From Peribacillus sp. Bi96 (GTDB lineage Bacteria; Bacillota; Bacilli; Bacillales; DSM-1321), in the NCBI RefSeq assembly GCF_918698115.1, contig NZ_CAKKLV010000027.1, positions 1 to 64,000 on the forward strand: 64,000 nucleotides of DNA. Reading direction: 5' to 3'. The position numbers were made by a program, and so were the translations under genes. Positions 12,044-22,077 of this stretch are shown in pieces (position 1 is the stretch's first letter; every line of letters begins with the position of its first letter). The notes beneath the pieces are model-generated. The model saw only the letters and a list, made by a program, of their open reading frames with translations, did no database searches and was not told the DNA's origin.

Positions 12044-12240
12044 CTTTCAGAAAAAGGTGCTGCCCAGTCAGCTTAATAGGGAATTCGGTTTAAAACCGAA
12101 GCTGTTTCCGCAACTGTAAATGCTAATGAAATAAGATGCATACCACTATTTGAGGATGAAATCGCACGTCGATTACCATCCATTTACCCAAATGGGAAGG
12201 TTCTTAGAGTAAGATGAAGCACAAGCCAGGAGACCTGCCT
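12044..12240 (+). ncRNA. Cobalamin riboswitch
   Basis: The stretch has the AdoCbl aptamer landmarks in order: GGTGCTGCCCAGTCAGCTTA, AATAGGGAA, GCTGTTTCCGCAACTGTAA (core) and the B12-box-like AAGCCAGGAGACCTGCC. It precedes an adenosyltransferase-like gene and a BtuF-like gene, as expected for cobalamin control. Confidence 0.95.
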
Positions 12241-12319
12241 TTTTTTATCGTATCATGCTCTTCGGAAGATAGGAGATTGTACGGCAGTCTTCCATCTTTT
12301 TTCTACTATGATGTTCGAT

Positions 12320-12350
12320 GCCGACCAAGTCTCTTGGTCGGCTTTTTGTT
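12320..12350 (+). terminator. Terminator after the cobalamin riboswitch
   Basis: GCCGACCAAG pairs with CTTGGTCGGC (12320-12342), followed by TTTTTGTTT. It is the likely expression platform, giving premature termination when cobalamin is bound. Confidence 0.85.
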
Positions 12351-12407
12351 TGCTGCAAAAAGCGATAAGGAGGTCATTCACATAACTACGTACAGGAGGT
12401 GGGAGCT

Positions 12408-12953
12408 TTGGCAACAAAGGACTTTCGATTTCTATGCTACCCATACATGCGCGAATCCGTTTCTACCGTCGATTTTGAAATCCGCACAGACTCATTGACG
12501 ACACAAATCGGCCTGGCTGCCTCGCTTACTAAGGATGTCCCGGACGTATACCGTGACTTAATGGAATTACTGCCCATGGCTTACCATTTGAATGGTTCAG
12601 TTCGTGGGAAATTAGCCATTACCGACAATGACCTGGACCGGTTAAGTGGAATCTATGACCGGTATGTCGCTGAAGTAAAAGATCGCATCGAGACATTTGT
12701 CCTTCCACAAGGCTCTACGGCAGCATGTGCTCTGCACACTTGCCGCAGTGAAGCCAAAAAGTCCGTACGCGCTTTACATAAGGTAAGTCTAGAAAGAGAG
12801 ATTCCAGCCATTCTCTTTGATTACGCACACTTGCTTGCAAACGTTTTATTCGTAATGGCAGTATACGTCAATAAGCACGAGGGTATCGAGGAGATTCCTT
12901 TTATAAGCAAATCATACCCAACCAAACCCTTGAAAAAGAAAGTGGAGGAATAA
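12408..12953 (+). CDS. PduO-like cobalamin adenosyltransferase family protein, divergent N-terminus
   Basis: The 181-residue protein resembles PduO-type ATP:cob(I)alamin adenosyltransferases in its C-terminal half. RIETFVLPQGSTAACALHTC followed by RSEAKKSVRAL parallels the family helix that binds ATP and corrinoid. The N-terminal ATP-loop motif of canonical PduO (TRTGDKG-like) is not visible. The frame opens at a GTG at 12399, but TTG at 12408 is better placed behind AGGAGGTG. The gene is under the cobalamin riboswitch and 2 nt upstream of btuF. Loss of the ATP motif could mean a corrinoid-binding or carrier role rather than full catalysis. Confidence 0.7.
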   Translation: MATKDFRFLCYPYMRESVSTVDFEIRTDSLTTQIGLAASLTKDVPDVYRDLMELLPMAYHLNGSVRGKLAITDNDLDRLSGIYDRYVAEVKDRIETFVLPQGSTAACALHTCRSEAKKSVRALHKVSLEREIPAILFDYAHLLANVLFVMAVYVNKHEGIEEIPFISKSYPTKPLKKKVEE

Positions 12954-12955
12954 TA

Positions 12956-13900
12956 ATGAAGAAAACCCTACAATTCAGCTGGATTTCCATGCTGTTGCTT
13001 ACCCTTTTCCTTTCCGGATGTGGAGTAACCGATGATTCAGCCTCAAAGGATAATAAAGATACTAACAAGGCAGACAAAGCCTATACTGTTACAGATGATA
13101 CTGGAAAGAAAATAAAATTCGATAAAGTGCCGGAAACAGTTGTTTCACTTCAACCAAGCAATACGGAAATCCTATTTGCTCTTGGGCAGGGAAAAAAAGT
13201 CGTTGGCGTGACAGACTTTGATGATTATCCTAAGGAAGCAAAGGATATTGAACATGTTTCAGACTCTGTGAATATCAATACAGAAAAAATCATTGCCTTG
13301 AAGCCAGATGCCATCATTGCTTATACCATCGGTGATGAAACGACACTGAAACCACTCGAAGATGCTGGCATCCCTGTATTTGTCATTAAATCTGCGGCAA
13401 ATTTTGATGATGTATATGGAGATATTGGGCAGATTGCTAAAGTCATGGGTGTTACCGATAAAGGGAATAAATTAGTGAAAGATATCAAATCCCAAATTAC
13501 AAGTGTCGAAGACAAAGTGAAAACGTTAGATGAAAAGGAACAAACATACTTTGAAATTAGTCCTGCTCCGGAAATCTATACAACAGGTGCTGAAACCTTC
13601 CAACAAGAAATCCTGGACACAGCAGGCATTAAAAACATCTTTGACGACCAAAAAGGCTGGGTTAAAGTATCCGAAGAAGAAATCGTCAAGCGGAACCCTA
13701 AAGCCATCATTACCACTGCCACATATGCAGAAGATGCTGTTGGTGAAATTAAATCGCGTAAAGGCTGGGAAGATATCGATGCCGTGAAAAATGATGACGT
13801 CCATTTGCTTGATGAAAATGTCATGTCAAGACCTGGACCAAGGATTGGTGAAGCTGTAGAACTCGCAGCAAAAACCGTTTATCCTGACTTATTCAAATAA
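12956..13900 (+). CDS. btuF: Cobalamin ABC transporter substrate-binding lipoprotein (BtuF-like)
   Basis: The 314-residue protein has a lipoprotein signal with the lipobox LFLSGCG (Cys near 22). A class III periplasmic-binding fold follows, with ETVVSLQPSNTEILFALGQG, VGVTDFDDYP and ALKPDAIIAY, typical of BtuF/FecB proteins. The cobalamin riboswitch and the adenosyltransferase-like neighbour point to vitamin B12 rather than iron. A GGAGGAA ribosome site precedes the ATG. No BtuC or BtuD genes follow, so the permease must be encoded elsewhere. Confidence 0.85.
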   Translation: MKKTLQFSWISMLLLTLFLSGCGVTDDSASKDNKDTNKADKAYTVTDDTGKKIKFDKVPETVVSLQPSNTEILFALGQGKKVVGVTDFDDYPKEAKDIEHVSDSVNINTEKIIALKPDAIIAYTIGDETTLKPLEDAGIPVFVIKSAANFDDVYGDIGQIAKVMGVTDKGNKLVKDIKSQITSVEDKVKTLDEKEQTYFEISPAPEIYTTGAETFQQEILDTAGIKNIFDDQKGWVKVSEEEIVKRNPKAIITTATYAEDAVGEIKSRKGWEDIDAVKNDDVHLLDENVMSRPGPRIGEAVELAAKTVYPDLFK

Positions 13901-13903
13901 CCC

Positions 13904-13946
13904 GGAAGAAGGATGCGCCAATATCTTGGGGCATCCTTCCTTTTCC
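13904..13946 (+). terminator. Terminator of the btuF operon
   Basis: GGAAGAAGGATGC pairs with GCATCCTTCC (with a small bulge), followed by TTTTCC. It lies immediately after the btuF stop. Confidence 0.75.
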
Positions 13947-14050
13947 AGGGTCATTACATTGATACATGTAACTACATATGAACCCACTGTCCTTCTTTGT
14001 TGTTTATGCTAAAATGAATGCAACTCACTCATAAGATCGGGGTACTGAAC

Positions 14051-14128
14051 ATGTATAAAAAATTCTTCATTTGGGTCTTGGCAGCCGCCATTCTGTTAGG
14101 GCTTCTTAAAACCCTTATGGCCATGTAG
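14051..14128 (+). CDS. Possible 25-residue hydrophobic small protein
   Basis: A short frame starts at ATG 14051 and encodes MYKKFFIWVLAAAILLGLLK plus five residues: two lysines followed by one hydrophobic helix, as in small membrane proteins. A terminator begins two bases after its stop, which favours a real transcription unit. The ribosome site (CGGGGTACTGAAC) is weak. I do not recognise a family. Confidence 0.4.
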   Translation: MYKKFFIWVLAAAILLGLLKTLMAM

Positions 14129-14129
14129 C

Positions 14130-14175
14130 AAAAACAGCCCGAGTTCTGACAAAAATCAGGACTCGGGCTGTTTTC
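14130..14175. terminator. Bidirectional terminator
   Basis: AAAACAGCCCGAGT(T)CTGA pairs with TCAG(G)ACTCGGGCTGTTTT. It can end the small plus-strand frame and the minus-strand type VII secretion operon (essA stop at 14174). Confidence 0.88.
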
Positions 14176-14656
14176 ATTTCCGTTTAACGCCACCATTTTG
14201 CTTCCCCATTTTCGGGATAAGGATAAAAAACAAACAAACGACCGAAAGCGCTAATACGATACCGAGCAAAATCGTCAGGTCAAAATGAAGGGAAGGCTCT
14301 GTTTCTTCTCCGCTTCTCGTTCGAATGCCGACTTCTGAAAATAATCCAAGCTGGTCGGCTTTAGAAGCGATGGTATTATTATTTTTCTCCGTAATCGGGG
14401 AAAGAAACAGTGTGTCCTTAACTGATTCCATGACATCATATTTCCCTCTTTCAAAAGTAAGATCCTTTTGTTCTTCCGGCAGTCTCTGCTTCTGTTCCAG
14501 CAACCCTTCCTCATGAAAATACTCCGTCTGAATATCAATATCCTTTTCTTGATATTCATTGGGCTCCACCATGGGTTCCTCCTTGGCCACACCATGTGAA
14601 GTGTGGCTAAAGAACAAGATAACCAGAACGGGCATTACATATTTAATCCACTTCAT
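14174..14656 (-). CDS. essA: Type VII secretion protein EssA (YueC)
   Basis: The 160-residue protein has an N-terminal signal or helix (about 5-25) and a C-terminal transmembrane helix (about 128-150) ending in a basic tail, the usual EssA topology. It is the last gene of the Yuk/Ess operon, overlapping the end of esaA by 14 nt. Recognition rests mainly on size, topology and position. EssA is a membrane component required for EsxA export in Staphylococcus. Confidence 0.8.
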   Translation of the reverse strand: MKWIKYVMPVLVILFFSHTSHGVAKEEPMVEPNEYQEKDIDIQTEYFHEEGLLEQKQRLPEEQKDLTFERGKYDVMESVKDTLFLSPITEKNNNTIASKADQLGLFSEVGIRTRSGEETEPSLHFDLTILLGIVLALSVVCLFFILIPKMGKQNGGVKRK

Positions 14657-17573
14657 GGGCCATTTCTCTTCTTTCCGTAAAACGCTTCACTATATATGGA
14701 ATGATCGATCCGATTAACGTCAGGATGATCAAGATGACAATAGCCGGAATGAATGCCGACTGATCACCAAATTGAATGGACATGTATACGTCTGCAATCG
14801 GGTGGTCGACATTGAAGTTAGGCATGATTAAATCCAATAATGGAATGGTAAAGAAACTGATCAAACCGATCACCAGGACGGAACCGACAAATGGCCCAAT
14901 GGAGAAGGCAAGTCGGGTGAACGCTGAGCAGAAGAATAAAAGCAGGACAGTGAAAACGGTCCACTTAATCTCCTGTATATCACCCAGTGGATAAATCTTC
15001 AAACCATACATGCTGATGATTAATCCCACGATCAGATTCAATAAAGTAAACAATGCCGCATGCACCATCGTTGTAATGGTTCCATAATGATGCAAGAAGA
15101 AACCGATCAATAATCCGGAAATGAGTATGATCACCAACATGACGATTGGCGGGATATTGACCTTTTCCTGATGAAGGACTTCCCCGCTGATTTGAACGGG
15201 ATTCGCTAAATATTCGTACACATAACCGTTCTGCTGATCATCGACTAGAGTGTTATTCAAGACACTATATACATCCGTCTTGATTTTCACGGTTGAGTCT
15301 ACATTTTGGGACCAATTATCATTAAGCTGATCGGCCCTTTCCTGTACGGACCCCACTTTCGCTTGCAGGTCGGCTGTATCCTTCGTAACCGTGTCTTGTC
15401 GTTCGGCAACAGAATTAACCAGCTCGGAAATGAAGCCGACCGTTTTTGCCGTATTATCTTGTAGGGATACGAACATTTCACCATCAAGGTTTACTGGTGG
15501 TTCGGGCTCCATTTCAGGAACCACCGTATGCTCAGACAAATTGGCAGACACCGCTTGAGCCCGTTCGGTAATGGCCGCCAGTTCTGCTAATGTGGCTTCC
15601 TGCCCTGATTTTACGTTTGCATCATATTCGTTCATATAACCTAAAATGGAATCGGAGAACATCCCAAAATTTTCATTGACTCCCGCTAAACTGGCTTTGA
15701 CGAGTTTCGCTTCCTCATCTACGTTAACGGAAACCCCATTTTTCAAGTTTTCCAATTCTTTTATATTGGCTGCAAAAACCTTATCTATATTCGCTTCCGT
15801 GACTCTTTCAGCCAATTCACTATAAGATGACAGCGAGCCATAATAGGCAAGGAGGTCATTTGAATCGCGGTTCGTGATCGAATCATTAAAGACTTCGACT
15901 AATACTGCCCGCCTTTCTCCTCCCACTTTTTCAAGGAGTGCCTGTTCGAGGTTCTTGATCTCTGCTATGGACTCGTCGATGGTCATGCTCTGAATGTCCT
16001 GTAGCTTTTGAATATCCTCTTGCGACTTTTTCCATTGGTCGCCTAAATCCTTATAATTCGTGCCGAGTTTATTATAATCGTCTTGTAATTGCGTAAATTG
16101 TGCCAGCAGCTCAGTATATGAATCTACCAGTGTATTAAACTCCGTTATCACTTGATTATAATTTCCCGTTCTACCGTTCACCGTTCCGCTCAGATTATTG
16201 ATTTCAGCTTGGAGTTCTGCTGTAAGAATGTTGATTTGTTCAGCAGTTCCTTCACTTCCCTCTGCCGGCACCAAACTTTCAAGTGCCGTGTTGATGCCAT
16301 TGATTTGGTCCAGCAGTCCCTGTAGCGAAAGTTCATCGATTGGATCCTTCTTAGAAGGAGCGGCTCCCGATTCACCTTTTCCCGTTTCGGTTTCAATTTC
16401 CTCTATTGGTGCTGTACCACCATCTGTGACATCCTCCCCATCACCAGGGCTGCTTGCCAGGTTCCCTCGTTGTGCAAGCAATGTAGCCTGAAGTGTATCA
16501 AGACCAGCCTCTTCCGATTGTTTGATTTGTTCAATCGAGCTTTGTTGATCTTGGGTGATTTTCGAAATTTGTTCTACTTGTTTGTCTTTCACGTTTGTTG
16601 AAAACTCTTCTAATTCATTATTACTAGAATCAATTTTCTGCTGCATGACCCCTACATTCTCATTAATGCCTTGGTCATTTAGACTGTATTTCGTATTCAT
16701 CCCTTGCTGAATCTCTGGTACCGATTGGTTCCCCTCATTCAACACCTTGTCATATGATTGAACACTCTCCGTGATAAGTTGCTGATTTTGAGCCGAAGCC
16801 TCCGCAAAAAGGTCACTTTGAGCTTGTTGATATTCTTCAAAAGTAACGACATCCTTCACAAAGGAAGCCATTTGGGCTTTCGTGTTTCCTAGTTCACCCA
16901 TTGTTTCATTACTCGTTTTCCCAGCATCCTTAGTTTGGGCGAAGACTCCTTCAAGCATGTCCTTATGTTGCTTGATTTCCCCGGCAAGACTTTCCGAGCT
17001 TGGAGTATAGAACTCATACATCGTGTTTTGAAAAGCGATTTCTTTGGCAAGGACATTATCGAACTTCTTACGGATATCCTCGACAGATTGGGAAACATAA
17101 CTCCAATACTGCGTTGAAATGTGTTTATTCATCTTGCTCTTTGTTTTTTCTAATTCCTTTTGTACCTTTTCCATATTCTCAGCGTTCAAACTTGTTTGTA
17201 CTTTGTACTTAATCCCCGCCTTGACTGGCTGTTCATCATCGAACGTATAAATATTCTCTGAAAAATCCGATGGGAAGTAAATAACGGCATCGTACTTTTG
17301 GTTTGCAAGTCCACTTTCCGCCGTACTTCGGTTAACCACAAACCAATCATATTCAGAATCCTTGTCCAATGTGGTAGCAAGCTCTGAACCGACGTAAATG
17401 GGGTTATTGTTAAATTCAGTCCCATTATCTTCATTGACAATGGCGATTTCACGCGAAGCCGTTTCCGTCTTTTTCATTGGATTTTGTCCAATATAAGAAA
17501 AAAACAGGATGGGCAGCGCTAAAATCACCAGTATTTTACCGATTAATAGAATCGGCTTTATTTTTTCAGACAC
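14643..17573 (-). CDS. esaA: Type VII secretion protein EsaA (YueB)
   Basis: This long membrane protein has one N-terminal helix (about 8-30), an extracellular region of about 750 residues rich in coiled-coil heptads, and about six C-terminal helices. The ectodomain starts in the Pip-like manner, with IVNEDNGTEFNNNPI. In B. subtilis the homologue YueB is the receptor of phage SPP1 and is essential for YukE export. The frame is open from 17600, but GTG at 17573, behind AGAAGGAGAG, overlaps the essC stop by 8 nt and is the likely start. The ectodomain carries an acidic low-complexity segment near residues 370-410. Confidence 0.9.
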   Translation of the reverse strand: MSEKIKPILLIGKILVILALPILFFSYIGQNPMKKTETASREIAIVNEDNGTEFNNNPIYVGSELATTLDKDSEYDWFVVNRSTAESGLANQKYDAVIYFPSDFSENIYTFDDEQPVKAGIKYKVQTSLNAENMEKVQKELEKTKSKMNKHISTQYWSYVSQSVEDIRKKFDNVLAKEIAFQNTMYEFYTPSSESLAGEIKQHKDMLEGVFAQTKDAGKTSNETMGELGNTKAQMASFVKDVVTFEEYQQAQSDLFAEASAQNQQLITESVQSYDKVLNEGNQSVPEIQQGMNTKYSLNDQGINENVGVMQQKIDSSNNELEEFSTNVKDKQVEQISKITQDQQSSIEQIKQSEEAGLDTLQATLLAQRGNLASSPGDGEDVTDGGTAPIEEIETETGKGESGAAPSKKDPIDELSLQGLLDQINGINTALESLVPAEGSEGTAEQINILTAELQAEINNLSGTVNGRTGNYNQVITEFNTLVDSYTELLAQFTQLQDDYNKLGTNYKDLGDQWKKSQEDIQKLQDIQSMTIDESIAEIKNLEQALLEKVGGERRAVLVEVFNDSITNRDSNDLLAYYGSLSSYSELAERVTEANIDKVFAANIKELENLKNGVSVNVDEEAKLVKASLAGVNENFGMFSDSILGYMNEYDANVKSGQEATLAELAAITERAQAVSANLSEHTVVPEMEPEPPVNLDGEMFVSLQDNTAKTVGFISELVNSVAERQDTVTKDTADLQAKVGSVQERADQLNDNWSQNVDSTVKIKTDVYSVLNNTLVDDQQNGYVYEYLANPVQISGEVLHQEKVNIPPIVMLVIILISGLLIGFFLHHYGTITTMVHAALFTLLNLIVGLIISMYGLKIYPLGDIQEIKWTVFTVLLLFFCSAFTRLAFSIGPFVGSVLVIGLISFFTIPLLDLIMPNFNVDHPIADVYMSIQFGDQSAFIPAIVILIILTLIGSIIPYIVKRFTERREMAHEVD

Positions 17574-20500
17574 TCTCTTGCACTCTCCTTCTATATTCAC
17601 TTAGAGGAATTTGGATTTTACTTTCCTGACCGTTTAGTACAAAATATCCGTAACCAGGCTGAATTTCTTCTTCTTTTCTCGAATAGGAGAGCGTATACAA
17701 GCTTTGGTCCGACTTTTTAAGAAGCAAAACTGCCTGTCTGACTTGTTTCAATTCAGTTGTCAACGAATCATACCCTTTAGTGAAGTCATTTGCATTTCCA
17801 GCGACGATCAGACTAAACCCAAGATGACTGTACTGTTTCATCAAACCACTGATCCTATCTTGAATCCTGCCATCGATCGATTGTTGAAGCCTTGAAATAC
17901 TATCAATGACAAAAATGATCGATGGGAATTCCATCTGCTTCATCGATTTCATTTCCAATGCCGCTAGATAACGTCGTTCACGATCCTCAAAGATGTCAGT
18001 GATATGATCGAGCCATTCGGTTATCTGATCTTTTGTCTCCACATAACGTACCGTCTCCATTGAAGCATATGAAGATAGGCCACGGTCAACTCCGTCAAAT
18101 AAACCTATTTCCCCAATGGACTGTGTAAGCAGCGATTCCAAGAGTATTTTAAGGATATTCGTTTTCCCCTTACGTGACTGTCCGACGACAAGCAAGAATG
18201 GATTGGTATCCAACTCCACACAAACAGGTGTAACGCTTTCCTCTGAAAGCCCGATTGGTATGGAATCCTCCTTAATGGCTTTTGAGTAATATGTCTTGAA
18301 GGTGCCGGAATCAAGACGTGTCGGTAACATCGGAATGGCCGGCGGCTTAGCTAATTCTTTATATTGATCCTTATGCTTTGCAACAGCCTGTTTCATTTCA
18401 TCCAAAACGGCTATATCATCCGCTCCATCGGCTGGTAAATAGACCTGCATGAGATAGGTTTGGTCCTTTTTCACCAACGCCCTACCCGGAACAGGTTCAT
18501 TTTCATAAGGGGTTCTACCCAAGACTGAGTATTGTTCCGAGCTGTCCATTAAATAATGAACGACCTTCGTCTTAAGACTATTCATTAATGGCTGACGAAT
18601 CGCATTGATTCTCGTTGCCGATAAAATCATGAATATCCCCAGTGATTGACCGTCACGTGCAAATTGAATGAACTGTGCTTCTTGGTCTTGCATCTCATCC
18701 TTCACTAAGTCAAAATTGTCGACTATGATATAAATAATCGGTAATTTTTCTTCCACTAACGCATTATAAAGCTTGATGTTACTAAGCTCTCTTTCTGAAA
18801 AAAGCTGCTTACGCCTTTCCATTTCCGCCTTCATGAATAACATGAATTTTTCAATTTTCCTTAACTCATCGAATCGGAAGTAATCCCCTGTATGAGGAAG
18901 CTGACGTAATGGCAGTAAAGCGCTATTCCCGAAATCAAAAATGTAATAATGGAGCTCTTCAGGAGTGAATTGGTCTGAAAAACTAAAGAGAAGGGTCAAA
19001 ATGGTTGTTGACTTGCCATATCCGGAAGATCCAAAAATCCCAATATTCCCATCATCAATCCAGTTATAGACATAATTTGTCTGGCTCTGTAATTCGGGTT
19101 CATCCTTCATTCCCAGATGGAATTGATTCCTCGTAAGGCTTCTATCATCGCTTCTGGATAGACGATCTTGAAGAGGCGGAAGCCACGGGCTTGCCAACTT
19201 CGTAATTTTCATTTCGTGCTGCGTCGTCACAATTTGATCCGCCACAGCTTCAATTTCACTAATCTTTTCTTTCCTCTTATTAGTGATTTGTTCCGTAACA
19301 TTTGAGATTTGAACGAGACCAAGGTCTGTGACAAGAGCCACTTCATCCTCGGATCCAACCGTATCTTCTAAATATGGAGCACCGCTCCACGCTGACTGGA
19401 ACAGTTCATAAACCTCATTATTTCCTACTTGCAAATATCCCCGTCCGGTGACCGTAATATTTGCGGCATCACTATTCTTAAGAATTTCCTTACTATCATT
19501 GGCATCCTGCACCTTCAAGGAAATTTTAAAACGGGCATTACTCCAAATCTGGTTATCAATAACACCGCCTGGCTTTTGTGTAGCAAGAATTAAATGAACA
19601 CCCAAGCTTCGTCCAATTCTCGCCGTACTGACTAATTCGCGGATGAATTCGGGTTCTTCGTTTTTAAGCTCGGCAAATTCATCTGATATCAAAAATAAAT
19701 GCGGCAGCGGTTCATCCGCTTTGCCTTCTTTGTATAAATCCGTGTAATCATTGATGTGATTGACTTCATATCTGTCAAACATCCGCTGGCGTTTCTTCAA
19801 TTCGCTATTGATGGAGGCTAGTGCCCTGGCACTGAAATTCTTGCTTCCCTCAATATTCGTAATGACTCCCAGCAGATGCGGAATCTGCCTGAAAGGCTGG
19901 GCCATTCCCCCACCTTTATAATCAATGAGCAAAAAGGCAACTTCATGAGGGTGATAATGAACGGCTAACGATAAGATGTAGGTTTGCAGTAGTTCACTTT
20001 TCCCCGATCCAGTCGTCCCAGCCACCAATCCATGCGGGCCATGTGCCTTTTCATGCAAGTTCAATTCAACCCTATCCGTTTTCCCTTTCAATCCAATGGG
20101 TACCGCCAAGGATTTGGAAGACTGATTGGTCCGCCAGTTACGGCTGATAGGCAGATCTTCCACTTCACGCGCTTTCAATAATTCCAGAAATGATACCGTT
20201 TCTGGTATCGAATTGTTCATGCCCTTTTGATGATCTAGTGAACGCAGCGTTCGTGCATAGCGCTCATTGCCTTCTTTTGTATGGGTATCAAGTGTAAAAG
20301 GAGTATGAACAGCCTTCGTTTGCTGGATGAGAATCTCACCTTCGCGATCATTTATGTACTTCACAAGCGTATGGACATTTTCCGTCAAACTCTCTTTTGC
20401 ATCTGCAGCAAAAATCGTCGAGATACCTAAATCGTCCGTTTTGCCTTCTAAATATTCCAGTATGACATGCTCCGCAATTAAATTACGATCCGTGACGATA

Positions 20501-22047
20501 AAGACGAAATGAGGGGTGAATCTCACTTTCCCTTTGTTTTCATCCAAATCCCTTTCCCTCAATAGCTGATAAATCGAAGTCAGTAGCTGGTCGCGGGATT
20601 GCTCATTGTAGATAAACCCTTTTGCATATGCATGCGGCAGTTGAAAATGAGGGAGCCATTTCATCCATTCCCATTCTTGGTAATCCTTTTCAGGAAAAAT
20701 GGCCACAAATCGAACATCATGATAACTATGAAAAAAGGCCAGTTGTCCAATCAATTGCTGTAGCTCCCGTTTAACGATTGATTCTTTACCGACAAGACCC
20801 ATGGACCCGCTTGATAAATCAATGGATAACGGAAGATTATCCAGGTTTTTATAAACATCGACAAGTTCCTGAGACTGCTCAAGTAAATCATCTATATCCC
20901 GATTGGACATATCGTTACTATTTACCGACACCTCATAGCTTGATGGTATAGTCGCCGTTCCGATCTTAAAGTGGAGAACGTCTTCACTTTCCAATGTTCG
21001 CTCCCAAATACGATCGCTGATACTATCGGTTAGATGCTTCATCCTTTCAAAAGAAGGGTAATGATAGAGCAATACATTCTTTTGCTTTTCTGACAGCTCT
21101 TGCAGTTCTTCCCTCTTCTGCTCTAGATACCGTGTATACACACGTTGACGTTTTTCTTCCCTGAATTTTTGCTTCTTTTTATCTTTAAAGTATTGTACCG
21201 ACGAGGTTACTAAAGTCGTTGTGAACATCACAATCGATATGATGATGAAAATTCCCCGTGGCTGAACGATCGTGATGACCCCCATGACAATCAGCATCAT
21301 TAATGGTGGCATAAGGATTAGCCATAACCCTCTATTATTATCCTCCGATTCTTGGCTCGGAAATGATATCGTCACTTTCTCATCCGGCAGTTCATAGATC
21401 ATTCTTGGTGTTCGGCGATATTGTGGGTAGTTTTTTTTCATTTCAGAGATGGGCTTCTTCATTTTAGATAAGGATGTTTCATAACTTTCAGCACTATGAA
21501 TCATCAATAAGTCGCCTTCAATCAACCTCAGCACCATATTCGGCCAGCAAATCAGATCGCCATTTTGAATGGGAAGTGTTTTCATTACCTTTTCACCGTT
21601 CAGGTAAAGCCTGCTTGTTGCATCTGGTTTGAGAAGCCACTGCCCTTTATGATGAACAAGGGAAAAGCCAGCGCCGGAAACGGGTCCTTCTTTACGGAAA
21701 GTCGCTCCACGATTTGCCGATAGAGTGACTTCTTTCAAGTTCCCAATATAATAGAGGCTTTCTTCCACTTCCCCTGCCGTATAAAAAATCTCGACCGTTT
21801 CTTCTCCTTCATGAAAGGTGAAGCCTTGGAATGGCTTTACATCGCCAAGCTTCTTGTCCTCTCTAAACACCTCATATTCATCAAGCCCCTCATGTTTTTT
21901 CAGCTTGATAGGACCATGTTCAAAGGGAATGGAATAAACGGTGATCGTATCCTGTTTTGATGGCCCAATCGTAATTGGACCGCTATGATTATCCTTGATC
22001 GTATAGGATTGGTAGTTCCCCTTAGAATAAATCCATAATAAACTCAT
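17566..22047 (-). CDS. essC: Type VII secretion ATPase EssC (YukB)
   Basis: The 1493-residue protein is the motor of type VII secretion. An FHA-like N-terminal region covers about 1-190, and two transmembrane helices lie at about 236-278. FtsK/SpoIIIE domains follow: Walker A VAGTTGSGKSELL near 680, a second GIFGSSGYGKSTTI near 1010, and a third degenerate VVGQSRKGKTNIL near 1290. YukBA is one continuous protein here. It lies between essB and esaA on the same strand, 30 nt after essB. It should hexamerise at the membrane and recognise EsxA-type substrates. Confidence 0.95.
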   Translation of the reverse strand: MSLLWIYSKGNYQSYTIKDNHSGPITIGPSKQDTITVYSIPFEHGPIKLKKHEGLDEYEVFREDKKLGDVKPFQGFTFHEGEETVEIFYTAGEVEESLYYIGNLKEVTLSANRGATFRKEGPVSGAGFSLVHHKGQWLLKPDATSRLYLNGEKVMKTLPIQNGDLICWPNMVLRLIEGDLLMIHSAESYETSLSKMKKPISEMKKNYPQYRRTPRMIYELPDEKVTISFPSQESEDNNRGLWLILMPPLMMLIVMGVITIVQPRGIFIIISIVMFTTTLVTSSVQYFKDKKKQKFREEKRQRVYTRYLEQKREELQELSEKQKNVLLYHYPSFERMKHLTDSISDRIWERTLESEDVLHFKIGTATIPSSYEVSVNSNDMSNRDIDDLLEQSQELVDVYKNLDNLPLSIDLSSGSMGLVGKESIVKRELQQLIGQLAFFHSYHDVRFVAIFPEKDYQEWEWMKWLPHFQLPHAYAKGFIYNEQSRDQLLTSIYQLLRERDLDENKGKVRFTPHFVFIVTDRNLIAEHVILEYLEGKTDDLGISTIFAADAKESLTENVHTLVKYINDREGEILIQQTKAVHTPFTLDTHTKEGNERYARTLRSLDHQKGMNNSIPETVSFLELLKAREVEDLPISRNWRTNQSSKSLAVPIGLKGKTDRVELNLHEKAHGPHGLVAGTTGSGKSELLQTYILSLAVHYHPHEVAFLLIDYKGGGMAQPFRQIPHLLGVITNIEGSKNFSARALASINSELKKRQRMFDRYEVNHINDYTDLYKEGKADEPLPHLFLISDEFAELKNEEPEFIRELVSTARIGRSLGVHLILATQKPGGVIDNQIWSNARFKISLKVQDANDSKEILKNSDAANITVTGRGYLQVGNNEVYELFQSAWSGAPYLEDTVGSEDEVALVTDLGLVQISNVTEQITNKRKEKISEIEAVADQIVTTQHEMKITKLASPWLPPLQDRLSRSDDRSLTRNQFHLGMKDEPELQSQTNYVYNWIDDGNIGIFGSSGYGKSTTILTLLFSFSDQFTPEELHYYIFDFGNSALLPLRQLPHTGDYFRFDELRKIEKFMLFMKAEMERRKQLFSERELSNIKLYNALVEEKLPIIYIIVDNFDLVKDEMQDQEAQFIQFARDGQSLGIFMILSATRINAIRQPLMNSLKTKVVHYLMDSSEQYSVLGRTPYENEPVPGRALVKKDQTYLMQVYLPADGADDIAVLDEMKQAVAKHKDQYKELAKPPAIPMLPTRLDSGTFKTYYSKAIKEDSIPIGLSEESVTPVCVELDTNPFLLVVGQSRKGKTNILKILLESLLTQSIGEIGLFDGVDRGLSSYASMETVRYVETKDQITEWLDHITDIFEDRERRYLAALEMKSMKQMEFPSIIFVIDSISRLQQSIDGRIQDRISGLMKQYSHLGFSLIVAGNANDFTKGYDSLTTELKQVRQAVLLLKKSDQSLYTLSYSRKEEEIQPGYGYFVLNGQESKIQIPLSEYRRRVQESV

Positions 22048-22077
22048 TAAATCTCACCTCCGCAAAAGGCCCATTGC

